From Oscillospiraceae bacterium (GTDB lineage: Bacteria > Bacillota > Clostridia > Oscillospirales > Ruminococcaceae), in contig JAEEXH010000023.1 of the NCBI GenBank assembly GCA_016291435.1, positions 1 through 36,044 on the forward strand: a stretch of 36,044 nucleotides of DNA, in the 5' to 3' direction. Below are positions 15,014 to 23,621 of the stretch, piece by piece. The notes beneath the pieces were generated by a model that was given only the letters and a program-made list of their open reading frames with translations, ran no database searches and was not told where the DNA came from. The translations under genes were made by a program, and so were the position numbers. Position 1 is the stretch's first letter, and each line of letters starts with the position of its first letter.

Positions 15014-18000
15014 TCAGCCTGCACCCATGTGGTCATTGCTGAAGTAACCGCCATCAGGATCGAGCATGTTGCTCGCGTCTTCCCACTGATTCGCCTCATA
15101 ATGGTACTGGGTCTGCGGATCGCCGGGAGGAGTGGTGTCCGTAGTCGGCTCGCCGATCTGACCTGCAAAAACTGTCAGCGGGAGGTTCGGGAGCGAGCAG
15201 GATCCCGCATAGATCGAACCGATGAACTTGAAGTTTCTGGTGAAGGACTGCGGCGCAGAGGAGTAGCTCTCGCGATAGCTCAGTGTGATCTGGTCGAATG
15301 TTGTCGCTGCAAGGTTGAGGTTCGTCGTCGGAGTGATCACAGCACCGCAGAGCCAGCCGTCATTCGAGAATGTCATGTTGCCCTTCAGTGCACACACGAG
15401 GTTGTTCGGGATCAGCTCGAACTTGTACTTATTCTTCGGATCCGTCATGGTATCCCAGCCTGCATCGCCGGGGTAGAGCACATTCTGAACGAAGTCTGCA
15501 TTCTTCTGGTTGATCTGATAGTAAGCGCCGCTGGAGTACATCTTCAGCTTGGAGATATCCCAGCTGTCGTATGCCTCGCCGGTCTGTGCGTTGATGCCGT
15601 CAGCACTCGGACCCATGAAGTAGATCACGACGTCCTGTCTGGAAGCATGTGCGCGCTGATGTGCTGCGGTGGTGTCAGCATACGCAGACGGGCTCTGGTA
15701 GCCGTTGGTATACTCAGCGCTGTTGTTGATCACGATGACCGGGTTCTTGGAGGTGTTGCCGTAGAAAGCAACGACCAGCGGATTCGATGCATTGTAGTTA
15801 CCGACAGTCGGATCAATGAAGATCGGCTCGCCGCTGTAACCTGCGCCCTGGTTATTGTTGTAGCCGCCGTTGAAGTCTTCCAGGTTGATTCTGCAGCTGG
15901 AGTTGACGACAAACGCATTTGCGAGCGTTTCCGTTTTTTCAACGCCGTCTGCGTCATGGCCGTAGACCGTGACATTCTGTCTCTTTGCAGGATTGAGGCA
16001 GTACATATCGACCTCGCCGCCTACGCGCCAGTCATAAGCGCGGAAGCTGAGCATGCCGTCGTAGTACGGAAGATCATTACCGGAATTGTACTTCTGCTTG
16101 AGCTTTGTGTAGCTGTCGATCACGCTCGGATCGCCTGCTGCAACATTGGCATCCTGCGTCTCGAGCTCGCCGATGAAGGCGTTGTTGCCCGGGTCAACAG
16201 GTGTGGTGCACGGGAAGTAACGTGTGCCGTACTCTGTGCTGGTACGTGCGATGCTGGTCCAGGTGTGACCCGCAGCCTTACTCTCCTTGACGAGGTAATC
16301 GCTGAAGGCCTCTGCGCCGCTCGCAGTTGCATAGCCCGGCTTGCCGTCCGTGTCTCTGGTATCCCAGCGGACATATCTGTAGAAGATCTCATCGAGTCTG
16401 CTGCAGAACGGGAACAGGCTGTAGTCGTAGTTGTAGTCGTAATTGGTGCTGCCTTCGTAGGTGTGGGTGCCGCCCGGGGAGCCTGCATCCGCCCAGGTAT
16501 AGCCCTTACGGGCGTTCTTGATCGCCGTGCAGGTTGCGTTATAATCCGCGCCGGTCACGGTGATGCCGAGGCTCTCGATGAATGCGGAGGTCGCGCTGTT
16601 CGCAACATCGGTGCCGTCAGCCTTCTTCTCCTTGGCATCTGCACAAGCAGCCGCGAGCTCATCGACCTTCCAGCCGCTGCCGTCGCCGACGGTATGACCG
16701 TTGACAACGATCGTGCCGTTGCTGAAGGTGCTGCCCGGAAGGACATAGACGCCGCCGGTTGCTTCAATGTTGACATTGCCCTCGACTTTGCCGGCAAGAA
16801 CCAGCGCACCGTAGATGTGAACGGTGTTGTTGGTAGACTGACCGTCATTGAACTTGAGGACGCCGGCGGGGTTCGTCATGATGAAGTCGCCGCCGAACTT
16901 GATCTGGTTTGCAGCACGGAGCTCAACGGTTCCGTTGTTGCTGATGAAGTCGCCGCCGACATAGCCGCCGCCGTAATTCGACTTCGTGACATTCGTTTCG
17001 ATGAACTGCGCAAGCGCCGTGTCAGACTTATATTCGATGTGGCTGGTCAGCGCCGGATCATAGAGATAGATGTCGCCGTAAGCCGCAAACGAATTGTTTC
17101 TGTTGTAGATTGCGCCTGCGTAGAGGTTGGTCGGGGTCGCATTCTGAGTGCCGACCTTCGGGGTGCCGGGGTTATTGCCGTTGCCGGTGTAGCCGATCGC
17201 GATATTCTGACCTGCCAGCGTGCCGTCAACGTAGACATACGGGAGCTCCTTATACATCAGAGCGGGGTTATCCGCAGTGATGGAGTAAGCGCCGATGCCG
17301 TTCTGCACGTTCATGTTGCCCATGATCGTGACGCCGTGCTGCGCTTCGATCGCGAAATACTGCGAATTACCGGTGAGGAACGTACCGCCGGTAGAAAGGA
17401 GATTACCGGCCTGCTCACCGTCGTTGCCGAGGGTAAACTTCGTAGTGACATTGCCCCACTGATCCTGCCCGTACTGGGTTCTGCCGAGCGGGAACTCGGT
17501 AATGCCGATCGTGCCGGAGCCGCCGCCGGATCCGTTATCGGTGCTGCCGCCGCCGAGGGTGACAAGACCTGCCTCAGTCATGCCTGCCAGCGGGCCGGTC
17601 ACTGTCGTGCCGGGTGTCGGCGGGGTGGTTGTGGTGGTCGTGCCGAAGTTGCTGACTGTCAGCCAGCTTGTGGTGTTCGGGCGGGAAGATGACTCACGGA
17701 CATTTGCGTAGATGAAGTTGGAGATGCGCGCTTCTGCGCGGTTGTGCTCGCTGCCGACCGCTGCCACAGCAGTGATCTTCCAAGCCTTCTGCTTGACGAG
17801 CTTATTGTTCTTTTCGTCCCAGATGAAGTTATCCGAGACAGGCTCGATCGTACAGTTGACAAGCTTCTGGCCGGAATCGTTTTCCGCAACAGGAATATCG
17901 GTGCCTGTGAAGTCAACCGTAATCGTGTCGCCGTCCGCCGAGATATAGTTAAAGAACGATTCCTGGCTGTATGCGTCTTTTGTGACCGCTTCGAGCGCTG

Positions 18001-18172
18001 CCTGCGCTGCAAACTGCGCCTGCGTCTCGAAGTAGGTGTAGTACGAACGGCGCTGCGCCGCGGTCGTGAGGATCAGCGTGGACATCAGGAAGACGACCAT
18101 GACCAGCATCACGCCGACGACTGTCAGCAGCACGGAGCCCTTGACTTTTCCTTTCTTTGGAGTTTGGTTCAT
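15014..18172 (-). CDS. Giant PilX/GspK-like minor pilin or tip protein (1052 aa)
   Basis: The N-terminus (KVKGSVLLTVVGVMLVMVV, about 9-27) looks like the PilX or GspK class: a glycine cleavage site, then a hydrophobic helix in which the fifth residue is Thr instead of Glu. Loss of Glu5 is typical of the tip pseudopilin GspK. The conserved amphipathic continuation (YFETQAQFAAQAALEAV) follows. Residues 160-220 are a Thr/Pro/Gly/Ser-rich linker. Residues about 270-495 contain short Gly/Asn-rich beta repeats (GNMNVQNGIG, GKVEGNVNIEATGGVYVLPG) reminiscent of bactofilin or a beta-solenoid. The rest, to 1052, is unrecognised, with several Cys and aromatic clusters. PilX-like proteins are usually under 350 residues, so a large passenger is carried. 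Position in the operon suggests a tip adhesin; not proven. Confidence 0.8.
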   Translation of the reverse strand: MNQTPKKGKVKGSVLLTVVGVMLVMVVFLMSTLILTTAAQRRSYYTYFETQAQFAAQAALEAVTKDAYSQESFFNYISADGDTITVDFTGTDIPVAENDSGQKLVNCTIEPVSDNFIWDEKNNKLVKQKAWKITAVAAVGSEHNRAEARISNFIYANVRESSSRPNTTSWLTVSNFGTTTTTTPPTPGTTVTGPLAGMTEAGLVTLGGGSTDNGSGGGSGTIGITEFPLGRTQYGQDQWGNVTTKFTLGNDGEQAGNLLSTGGTFLTGNSQYFAIEAQHGVTIMGNMNVQNGIGAYSITADNPALMYKELPYVYVDGTLAGQNIAIGYTGNGNNPGTPKVGTQNATPTNLYAGAIYNRNNSFAAYGDIYLYDPALTSHIEYKSDTALAQFIETNVTKSNYGGGYVGGDFISNNGTVELRAANQIKFGGDFIMTNPAGVLKFNDGQSTNNTVHIYGALVLAGKVEGNVNIEATGGVYVLPGSTFSNGTIVVNGHTVGDGSGWKVDELAAACADAKEKKADGTDVANSATSAFIESLGITVTGADYNATCTAIKNARKGYTWADAGSPGGTHTYEGSTNYDYNYDYSLFPFCSRLDEIFYRYVRWDTRDTDGKPGYATASGAEAFSDYLVKESKAAGHTWTSIARTSTEYGTRYFPCTTPVDPGNNAFIGELETQDANVAAGDPSVIDSYTKLKQKYNSGNDLPYYDGMLSFRAYDWRVGGEVDMYCLNPAKRQNVTVYGHDADGVEKTETLANAFVVNSSCRINLEDFNGGYNNNQGAGYSGEPIFIDPTVGNYNASNPLVVAFYGNTSKNPVIVINNSAEYTNGYQSPSAYADTTAAHQRAHASRQDVVIYFMGPSADGINAQTGEAYDSWDISKLKMYSSGAYYQINQKNADFVQNVLYPGDAGWDTMTDPKNKYKFELIPNNLVCALKGNMTFSNDGWLCGAVITPTTNLNLAATTFDQITLSYRESYSSAPQSFTRNFKFIGSIYAGSCSLPNLPLTVFAGQIGEPTTDTTPPGDPQTQYHYEANQWEDASNMLDPDGGYFSNDHMGAG

Positions 18173-18194
18173 AAGAAACCACCTTTCTCATGTG

Positions 18195-18228
18195 CGGATA
18201 GCCTTCTTGAATTCAAGAAGGCAATCCG
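18195..18228 (-). repeat. Near-perfect 34-base palindrome in the pilus operon
   Basis: A perfect 22-base palindrome (18201-18222, centred on TTGAATTCAA) is extended by CGGAT (18195-18199) and ATCCG (18224-18228), with one A-A mismatch on each side. It lies between pilO and the giant minor pilin. There is no T-run, so it is more likely an RNA stem or protein-binding site than a terminator. Confidence 0.75.
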
Positions 18229-18233
18229 TCGAT

Positions 18234-19151
18234 TCATTCAGCGGTCTGCTCAGCGGGCTGTTCAGCGGAGGTGTAGGTCTCCCAGCCGCCGTTATCCCAC
18301 ATTGCGGGATCATACTTCGGACCGAGGTCCGGCTTTTTCGGCTCCTGCATGTAGTAGACGGTGTAGAGGATGGTGACATCAGCGGTACCGCCCTTATCCT
18401 CTTCATCAGATGCAGAGGGCTGAGCCGGAGCTGCCTGCCCCTCTTCACCTTCAGCCGGCTGCTGGACAGCGGTCTGTGTGTTGTCCTGCGTGAGGCCGCC
18501 TCTGAACTTATAGTCAGAGATCGAAATGCTGTTGATGAGCATAGCGTCCTTGTTCTTCACTGCGTAGTCGTGCACTGCATCAATCATCGTCATGACATCT
18601 TCGCGGTTGATGGTGATCGTGAAGGAAGAGGTGCCGGCGCCGACGGTCTGACCCGAACGGGCAGAGAGGACATCGGACTCCTTGCGCTTCTCAGCAGCTG
18701 CCTTTGCGAGGGAGCCGTCCATATCTGCTGCTTCATAGAGCGGATATGTCACGATGCTCGGGGTGTAGTAGTAGTAGCTGAGTGCTGCGGTCATCTCATC
18801 GCTGACGGTATAGCCGCCGGTCAAGCGTGCGCCGTCTGCGACGTTCTGCTCGGTGTTGCCGAACTGCTCGCGGAGGAAGTTATCGAGTGCGACGGAATCC
18901 ATCTCATCGGTGAAGTTGAGGGAAATATCGGTAGCCTTCTTGAAGTGCTCCTCGATCTTATCCTGGCGGGTATTGATGTTGTTGAACTTATCGAGCTGGA
19001 CGCTCCACGCGGACTTGAGGTCATCGCGTGCCTTTTTGTCCTTCTGGAGCTCCTGATACTTCGGCTTGATGAAGATAAAGATGCCCGCGCCGAAGATGAT
19101 GATGACACACATAACAAGTAAAATGATTCTATCACGATATCCGAATTTCAT
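18234..19151 (-). CDS. pilO: PilO-like type IV pilus assembly protein
   Basis: 305 residues. A short cytoplasmic N-terminus (MKFGYRDR) and one membrane segment (about 9-28) are followed by a coiled coil (about 30-75) and a ferredoxin-like domain, the PilO plan. A Gln/Glu/Ala/Pro-rich insertion (about 225-255, AVQQPAEGEEGQAAPAQP) interrupts the extracytoplasmic part, and the tail is again Glu/Gln-rich. PilO pairs with PilN to link the PilM ring to PilC and the pilus. The start codon shares one base with the stop of the pilM-pilN gene (TAATG), indicating translational coupling and equal amounts. The call rests on topology and gene order more than on sequence motifs. Confidence 0.8.
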   Translation of the reverse strand: MKFGYRDRIILLVMCVIIIFGAGIFIFIKPKYQELQKDKKARDDLKSAWSVQLDKFNNINTRQDKIEEHFKKATDISLNFTDEMDSVALDNFLREQFGNTEQNVADGARLTGGYTVSDEMTAALSYYYYTPSIVTYPLYEAADMDGSLAKAAAEKRKESDVLSARSGQTVGAGTSSFTITINREDVMTMIDAVHDYAVKNKDAMLINSISISDYKFRGGLTQDNTQTAVQQPAEGEEGQAAPAQPSASDEEDKGGTADVTILYTVYYMQEPKKPDLGPKYDPAMWDNGGWETYTSAEQPAEQTAE

Positions 19152-20878
19152 TACTCTGCCTCCTCTTCAAGGGATACACCGTCGCCCTTCACCTGAATGG
19201 TGAGCGGAAGGGTGATTTTGACCGTACCGTCCTCGTTATCGGTAACGGTTGCGGTCGGCTGTGCTGCGGGCTGTGCTTCGCCCTCGCCCTCGCCCTCAGG
19301 CTGACCCTCAGGCTGTGCAGGCTGTGCAGCCTGCTGTGCCTCCGCGTCGTTCTTGAGGAAGGTCACAACGTAACCGCTATACGGGACATTGTAGATTTCC
19401 TTATCGAGCTTGCGGAATGCAGCGATCAGGTCTGCCGGAAGCTTCTGGAACGGCTCGTCAATCTTGCCGCGCATTGTCACATTCATGCTGTAGTAGCCGT
19501 CAGCATAGGCGATATTGTCAATATCATAGTACTGGCTGAAGTCAGCCTCGGTTCTTGCCTTGCCGTTCAGCGCGCTGTCTGCCTCGATCTCTTCCTTCCA
19601 TGCATCGGTGACGACATCATGGATGGTATCCTCGATCAGGTCATAGGTCTTGGAGAGCGGGTACGGGCGGCTCGAATACTCATCGTAAGCAGTGGTCACG
19701 CCGTCAAGGTAGGTGCGCATTGCGCTCTGCTTGGCGTCGAGATCTTCGAGCTGTGCGATCAGATCCTTGCAGTATGCAGATTCCTGCTTATCCTTGATCT
19801 CCTGCATCTCATTCTTGACGACCTTATCCTGGATTGCGAGCACGAGCCATGCCACGAAGCAGAGCACGAGGGACGCAACGATCGAACCGATCAGGATGAA
19901 GTAGTAGGAGGAATCAGACTTGATGCGGTTGTTGTTGACGGTATCCGTCTCGAGGAGGTTGATGCGCTCAGTGTCCTTGTTGCGCTTGAACATTGCGCCG
20001 ATCGCGTTGGCGTAGGAGGAGAACTCAAGGTTCTCGTAGCCGTGGATCTGGGGCGGGACGCTGATGATGCTGGTGCGGATGCCCATTTTCTCGAGCTCAT
20101 TGGTCAGGCGGACATACTCACGGGTATCGCCGTAGAAGACGACATTCTCGATTGCAGCAGCGCCCGGCTTGCTCTTCTGGAACTGGAGCATACGGAAGAT
20201 GTTTTCGTTGACGGCCTCGAAGACGTAGTCAGGAGAGTCATCGTAGTCCTCAGCGGAAATGGATGCGAAACGGGAGAACGAAAGCTGATTGTCCTCGTAG
20301 AGGTTCAGCGAGATGAAGTTGTTGTCGATCTGGACAGCGAGCAGCGGCATCTTGGACTTGACCTTGGTGTCTGCGAGCAGCACCTTGGTGATGCAGTTAC
20401 AGCCGATCATAACGCTTCTGAGCGAGATCTGGAGCATGTTGAACACGCGCTTGTAGCAGTCAACGACTTCATACGGGCAGGCGGTTGCGAGAACCTTGAC
20501 GCCGCCCTCGAGCTGGTCGGAATCACCGACGATAATATAGGAAACGGAGTAGGACTCGTCGATACCGAGTGCGGTTGCCATCTCAGCACGGACCATCTTC
20601 ATGAAATCCTGCTGCTTTTCAGCCTTCTGGATATGCAGTTCCTTGAAGATTGTCATGTTGGAGGAGATGCTGACGATTGCTTCTTTGTCAGGCATCTTGT
20701 TGGTACGGAGCACCTGGTTGATGAGGGTTGCCAGACGCGGAACGTCGCGCACATGGCCGTTTACGATGACCTCTTCCTCAAGGTTCAGGGTTGCCGCAGA
20801 GCTGATACGGATCTTGCCGCCGCTCTCAGAGCCCTTGATAATCCTGATATTACGGTCGGTAATGTCAAAGGAAAGCAT
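19151..20878 (-). CDS. pilM-pilN: Natural PilM-PilN fusion
   Basis: 575 residues. Residues 1-300 are PilM: MLSFDITDRNIRIIKG is the first phosphate loop of the actin-like fold and later motifs (ENVVFYGDTREY, SSYANAIGAMF) match the family end. Residues 303-575 are PilN: DTERINLLETD contains the INLL motif with which free PilN normally docks into PilM. It is followed at once by a membrane segment (about 325-349), a coiled coil (about 350-410) and an extracytoplasmic domain with a Gln/Pro/Glu-rich stretch near 515-540. In most organisms these are two proteins; here the docking peptide is tethered. pilC lies upstream and pilO overlaps downstream. Confidence 0.9.
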   Translation of the reverse strand: MLSFDITDRNIRIIKGSESGGKIRISSAATLNLEEEVIVNGHVRDVPRLATLINQVLRTNKMPDKEAIVSISSNMTIFKELHIQKAEKQQDFMKMVRAEMATALGIDESYSVSYIIVGDSDQLEGGVKVLATACPYEVVDCYKRVFNMLQISLRSVMIGCNCITKVLLADTKVKSKMPLLAVQIDNNFISLNLYEDNQLSFSRFASISAEDYDDSPDYVFEAVNENIFRMLQFQKSKPGAAAIENVVFYGDTREYVRLTNELEKMGIRTSIISVPPQIHGYENLEFSSYANAIGAMFKRNKDTERINLLETDTVNNNRIKSDSSYYFILIGSIVASLVLCFVAWLVLAIQDKVVKNEMQEIKDKQESAYCKDLIAQLEDLDAKQSAMRTYLDGVTTAYDEYSSRPYPLSKTYDLIEDTIHDVVTDAWKEEIEADSALNGKARTEADFSQYYDIDNIAYADGYYSMNVTMRGKIDEPFQKLPADLIAAFRKLDKEIYNVPYSGYVVTFLKNDAEAQQAAQPAQPEGQPEGEGEGEAQPAAQPTATVTDNEDGTVKITLPLTIQVKGDGVSLEEEAE

Positions 20879-20923
20879 TGTATGTAATCCACCTCTCTGA
20901 TTTTATTTGCATGGGATCAGTCC

Positions 20924-20991
20924 GCGGCGGCGCAGATTCTGCCGCCGCAGACGAACGCTTTTGGTTTGCTTGCCGGACAATTCTCTGTCCG
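20924..20991 (-). repeat. Stem-loops between pilC and pilM-pilN
   Basis: GCGGCGGC (20924-20931) pairs with GCCGCCGC (20941-20948), and CGGACA (20974-20979) with TGTCCG (20986-20991). A third possible stem (TCCGAA at 20988-20993 with TTCGGA at 21003-21008) competes with the second. No T-run follows. Confidence 0.55.
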
Positions 20992-21008
20992 AACGGGTTT
21001 CCTTCGGA

Positions 21009-22205
21009 TCAGGTATTCTCCATGCCGCCGAGGGAGCCGTACAGTGCCGGGAAGAACGCGCCGCAGACGAGACCGATAACGATACCCAGAACGATGAGCA
21101 TGACCGGCTCGAGCAACGAGCACAGACGCTTGACAGCGGCGTCCGCTTCTTCGTCGTAATACTCAGCCGTCTTTGCAAGGATGTCATCCAGCGCACCGGC
21201 TTCCTCACCGACGAAGATGATGGAGCAGAACATCGAAGAGAAGATGTCAGCTCTCTGGATCGAGGAGCTGAGCGTTTCACCGCTCTTGACCTCATCCACG
21301 ATCTCGCGGAACTTCAGGGAGATATAAGAATTGTTCAGCGTATCGGAGGAGCGCTTCAGGCACTCGACCATCGGCAGACCGGCGGAATACAGAGAAGCCA
21401 TCGTCTGCGCGAAACGCGCTGTATAAATGGTGGTAACGAGCTTGCCGAACGCCGGTCCCTTGATAATGAACTTATCCCATTTGAGCCGGAAGTCTGGCAG
21501 CTTCAAAGCGTAGATGAAGACGAACACAATGACAAGAACAATCGCAATCAGGATGAACCAGTGCTTTGTCATGAATTCGCCGATTGCCATCATGGCTGCG
21601 GTCAGCGGGGGGATCTGCGAAGGATCATCATACAGATCGGTGAAGGTCGGCATGATGAACACGAAGACGCCGATGACGACCGCGATCGTGATGACGACGA
21701 GGATGATCGGGTAGATCATTGCGGACTTGATCGTGTTTGCGATCTTGTTCTGGTTAGCGTAGTAGTCGGAGAGTCGCTGCATGATGACGTCGAGCGAACC
21801 GGATGCTTCACCGGCGGCGATCATGGAGGTCATCAGCGTCGGGAAGACGCTTCCGTGGACTTCGAGGGCGTCGGAGAAGGATTCACCCTTCTGGACGTTC
21901 TCGTAAACGTCTCGCCAGACGTTTCGGGATGCTTCGCTTTCCTGTTCCTTGCAGAGAATGTCAAGCGCCTTGACGAGCGTCAGACCGGAAGTCAGCATCG
22001 CCGCCATCTGACGGGTCGCGAATGCAAGCTCCTGTGTCTTGAACTTCTTGACCGTCTTGGTGTTGGTGGCACGCTCCTTGAACTCGGTCACATACATTCC
22101 CTTTTCGCGGATTCTAGCCAGAAACTCAGTCTCGTTCTCTGCCGTCATTTGTCCTTTTCGGACATTGCCTACTGCGTCTTTCGCCGTATAGGTATAACTC
22201 GGCAT
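21009..22205 (-). CDS. pilC: Type IV pilus inner-membrane platform protein PilC
   Basis: 398 residues, standard PilC/GspF length. Two T2SSF domains (about 65-190 and 265-390) carry the repeat signatures FATRQMAAMLTSGLTLVKALDIL and RFAQTMASLYSAGLPMVECL. Membrane segments lie near 165-190, 215-240 and 370-392. PilC is the platform turned by PilB and PilT to insert or remove pilins. The ATG at 22205 follows AGGAGG by eight bases; a GTG three codons earlier is too close to it. It is the first gene of a long transcript: pilC, pilM-pilN, pilO, giant pilin, two minor prepilins. Confidence 0.95.
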   Translation of the reverse strand: MPSYTYTAKDAVGNVRKGQMTAENETEFLARIREKGMYVTEFKERATNTKTVKKFKTQELAFATRQMAAMLTSGLTLVKALDILCKEQESEASRNVWRDVYENVQKGESFSDALEVHGSVFPTLMTSMIAAGEASGSLDVIMQRLSDYYANQNKIANTIKSAMIYPIILVVITIAVVIGVFVFIMPTFTDLYDDPSQIPPLTAAMMAIGEFMTKHWFILIAIVLVIVFVFIYALKLPDFRLKWDKFIIKGPAFGKLVTTIYTARFAQTMASLYSAGLPMVECLKRSSDTLNNSYISLKFREIVDEVKSGETLSSSIQRADIFSSMFCSIIFVGEEAGALDDILAKTAEYYDEEADAAVKRLCSLLEPVMLIVLGIVIGLVCGAFFPALYGSLGGMENT

Positions 22206-22369
22206 AAAAACCACCTCCTGTGCTTCGTTAAACGGGCGGCAGCGGTCTGAGCCGCACCGATGCGCCCGCAGATATGTCCTGTGCAGCTGGTTGCTTTACA
22301 CATGGACGCGGTCAGGACACGTCAGGTGCATCTGCAACAGGGCATAGCAATAGCCACACATAGATCCAT
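22206..22369 (-). promoter_or_regulatory. Long structured leader of the pilC operon
   Basis: About 164 untranslated bases. CGGGCG (22233-22238) pairs with CGCCCG (22263-22268), enclosing GCGG/CCGC (22242-22255). GTCCTG (22276-22281) pairs with CAGGAC (22313-22318). It does not match a riboswitch class that I recognise. Confidence 0.5.
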
Positions 22370-22375
22370 AGAATA

Positions 22376-22404
22376 ATTATACCACAGAAAAATCCGGATT
22401 GCAA
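22376..22404 (-). promoter_or_regulatory. Sigma-A promoter of the pilC operon
   Basis: On the minus strand: TTGCAA (22399-22404), 17-base spacer, TATAAT (22376-22381) with TGG before it (extended -10). It lies between lacI and pilC, so the pilus operon does not depend on read-through. Confidence 0.78.
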
Positions 22405-22448
22405 TTATTTTTTGTCCAAATTTTTCTAAGTTTTTTTAGTTGTTTCGA

Positions 22449-23495
22449 CTAACCTGAGACTTCATCCCGATTTTTTGCCTCAGCCATCGACTGTTTGATG
22501 ATGACGCGCCCGGGGATGACGTGCCTTGCGGCAGGCTTCAGCGGGTCGCGGAGCCTTGCGAGCAGCAGGCTGACGGCGGTATGCGCCATCTCTGTGAGAT
22601 CGACCTCGACGGTCGTGATCGCGGGGACACACATATCGGACACGGTATAATTATCGTATCCTGTGACGGAGATATCCTCCGGCACGCTGAGCCCCATCCG
22701 CTGCAGGTCGCCGATCACGCGGAAGGCGGTCTCGTCGCAGTTGCAGACGAACGCAGTCGGGAGCTTCCCGGGATATTTCAGCTCCGGCAGCAGATTGCCG
22801 TTCGCGAAGCGGTCCGGGAGCGTCCACTCCTCGTGATACGGGATGCCGTTTTCCATCAGGCAGCGGACATATCCGAGGAAGCGGTCGTGAATGCTGCTGG
22901 TCGCGGTCACCGTGCCGATGAAGCCGATGTCGCGGTGGCCGAGCTGCACGAGCCGGTCGGTGATGAGGTAGCTGTCATAATAGTTATCCGAGATGACCGC
23001 GTCGATCTCGCTGTGCTTGTCGTAGAAATCGAGGAAGATCATCGGGATATGGGTCGCGGCGAGCCGGTCGAGATAGGATCTCGCAAGCTGCCCGACGATG
23101 ATGAGCCCGCGCACCTGTCTGTCTGCGACGATGCGCGGAAGGACACCTTCCTGCTCGTCGGCAGCGGAAACGCTCTCATAGACAGAATAGAGGTTATGCT
23201 GCGTGAGCTCCTTGGAGACGCCTGCGGTCAGGAACCAGTAAAAGGTGCCGCGGGGACCTGCAAAGCGCTCGCTGGTGAGGATGCCGACGCTGCCGCTCTC
23301 CTGCTGCACATCGGCAGCGGGTTTGCGCGGGGAACGCGGCGCGGAAGGGCGGTACCCAAGCTCAGATGCGCGTGCGCGGATCTTCTGCTTCATTTCCTCA
23401 CTGACGCCGCCCCGGTCGTTCAGCGCATTCGAGACTGTCACGACGCTGACGCCCATTTCCTTGGCAATGTCAGACATACGGATCCCGTTTTTCAT
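22449..23495 (-). CDS. LacI-family transcriptional regulator
   Basis: 348 residues. The N-terminal helix-turn-helix (MSDIAKEMGVSVVTVSNAL, about 7-25) is followed by the hinge-helix region ending ELGYRPS. A periplasmic-binding-protein-like effector domain (about 70-335) contains VRGLIIVGQ, MIFLDFYDK, GFIGTV, PTAFVCNCDETAFRVI and ISVTGYDNY, the usual order of the family. Such regulators bind sugars and repress carbohydrate genes. Start supported by GGAGGG. It has its own promoter; an inverted repeat (23511-23580) in its leader could be an autoregulatory operator. The target genes cannot be read from sequence; the divergent lipoprotein gene is the closest candidate. Confidence 0.92.
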   Translation of the reverse strand: MKNGIRMSDIAKEMGVSVVTVSNALNDRGGVSEEMKQKIRARASELGYRPSAPRSPRKPAADVQQESGSVGILTSERFAGPRGTFYWFLTAGVSKELTQHNLYSVYESVSAADEQEGVLPRIVADRQVRGLIIVGQLARSYLDRLAATHIPMIFLDFYDKHSEIDAVISDNYYDSYLITDRLVQLGHRDIGFIGTVTATSSIHDRFLGYVRCLMENGIPYHEEWTLPDRFANGNLLPELKYPGKLPTAFVCNCDETAFRVIGDLQRMGLSVPEDISVTGYDNYTVSDMCVPAITTVEVDLTEMAHTAVSLLLARLRDPLKPAARHVIPGRVIIKQSMAEAKNRDEVSG

Positions 23496-23510
23496 GCGGT
23501 ATCCCTCCGT

Positions 23511-23580
23511 TGCACAGATCGCATTCCGTCATGTGTAAAACGCCTTATATATATTATAAAAGGTATATGGAATCTGTGCA
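23511..23580. repeat. Spaced inverted repeat in the lacI leader
   Basis: TGCACAGAT (23511-23519) and ATCTGTGCA (23572-23580) are perfectly complementary, 52 bases apart, and flank the sequence between lacI transcription and translation start. They could pair in RNA near the ribosome site or be two half-operators. Confidence 0.45.
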
Positions 23581-23592
23581 GATATTTTTCTT

Positions 23593-23621
23593 ATTATAGC
23601 ACATTCCTTTGATTTTGTAAA
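23593..23621 (-). promoter_or_regulatory. Sigma-A promoter of the lacI-type gene
   Basis: On the minus strand: TTTACA (23616-23621), 17-base spacer, TATAAT (23593-23598) preceded by TGTGC. The leader is about 90 bases. Confidence 0.78.

Noticed and set aside
15029-17692. 887-codon open frame opposite the giant pilin gene
   Set aside because: Antisense shadow; the minus-strand gene has the pilin-like N-terminus, the ribosome site and operon context.
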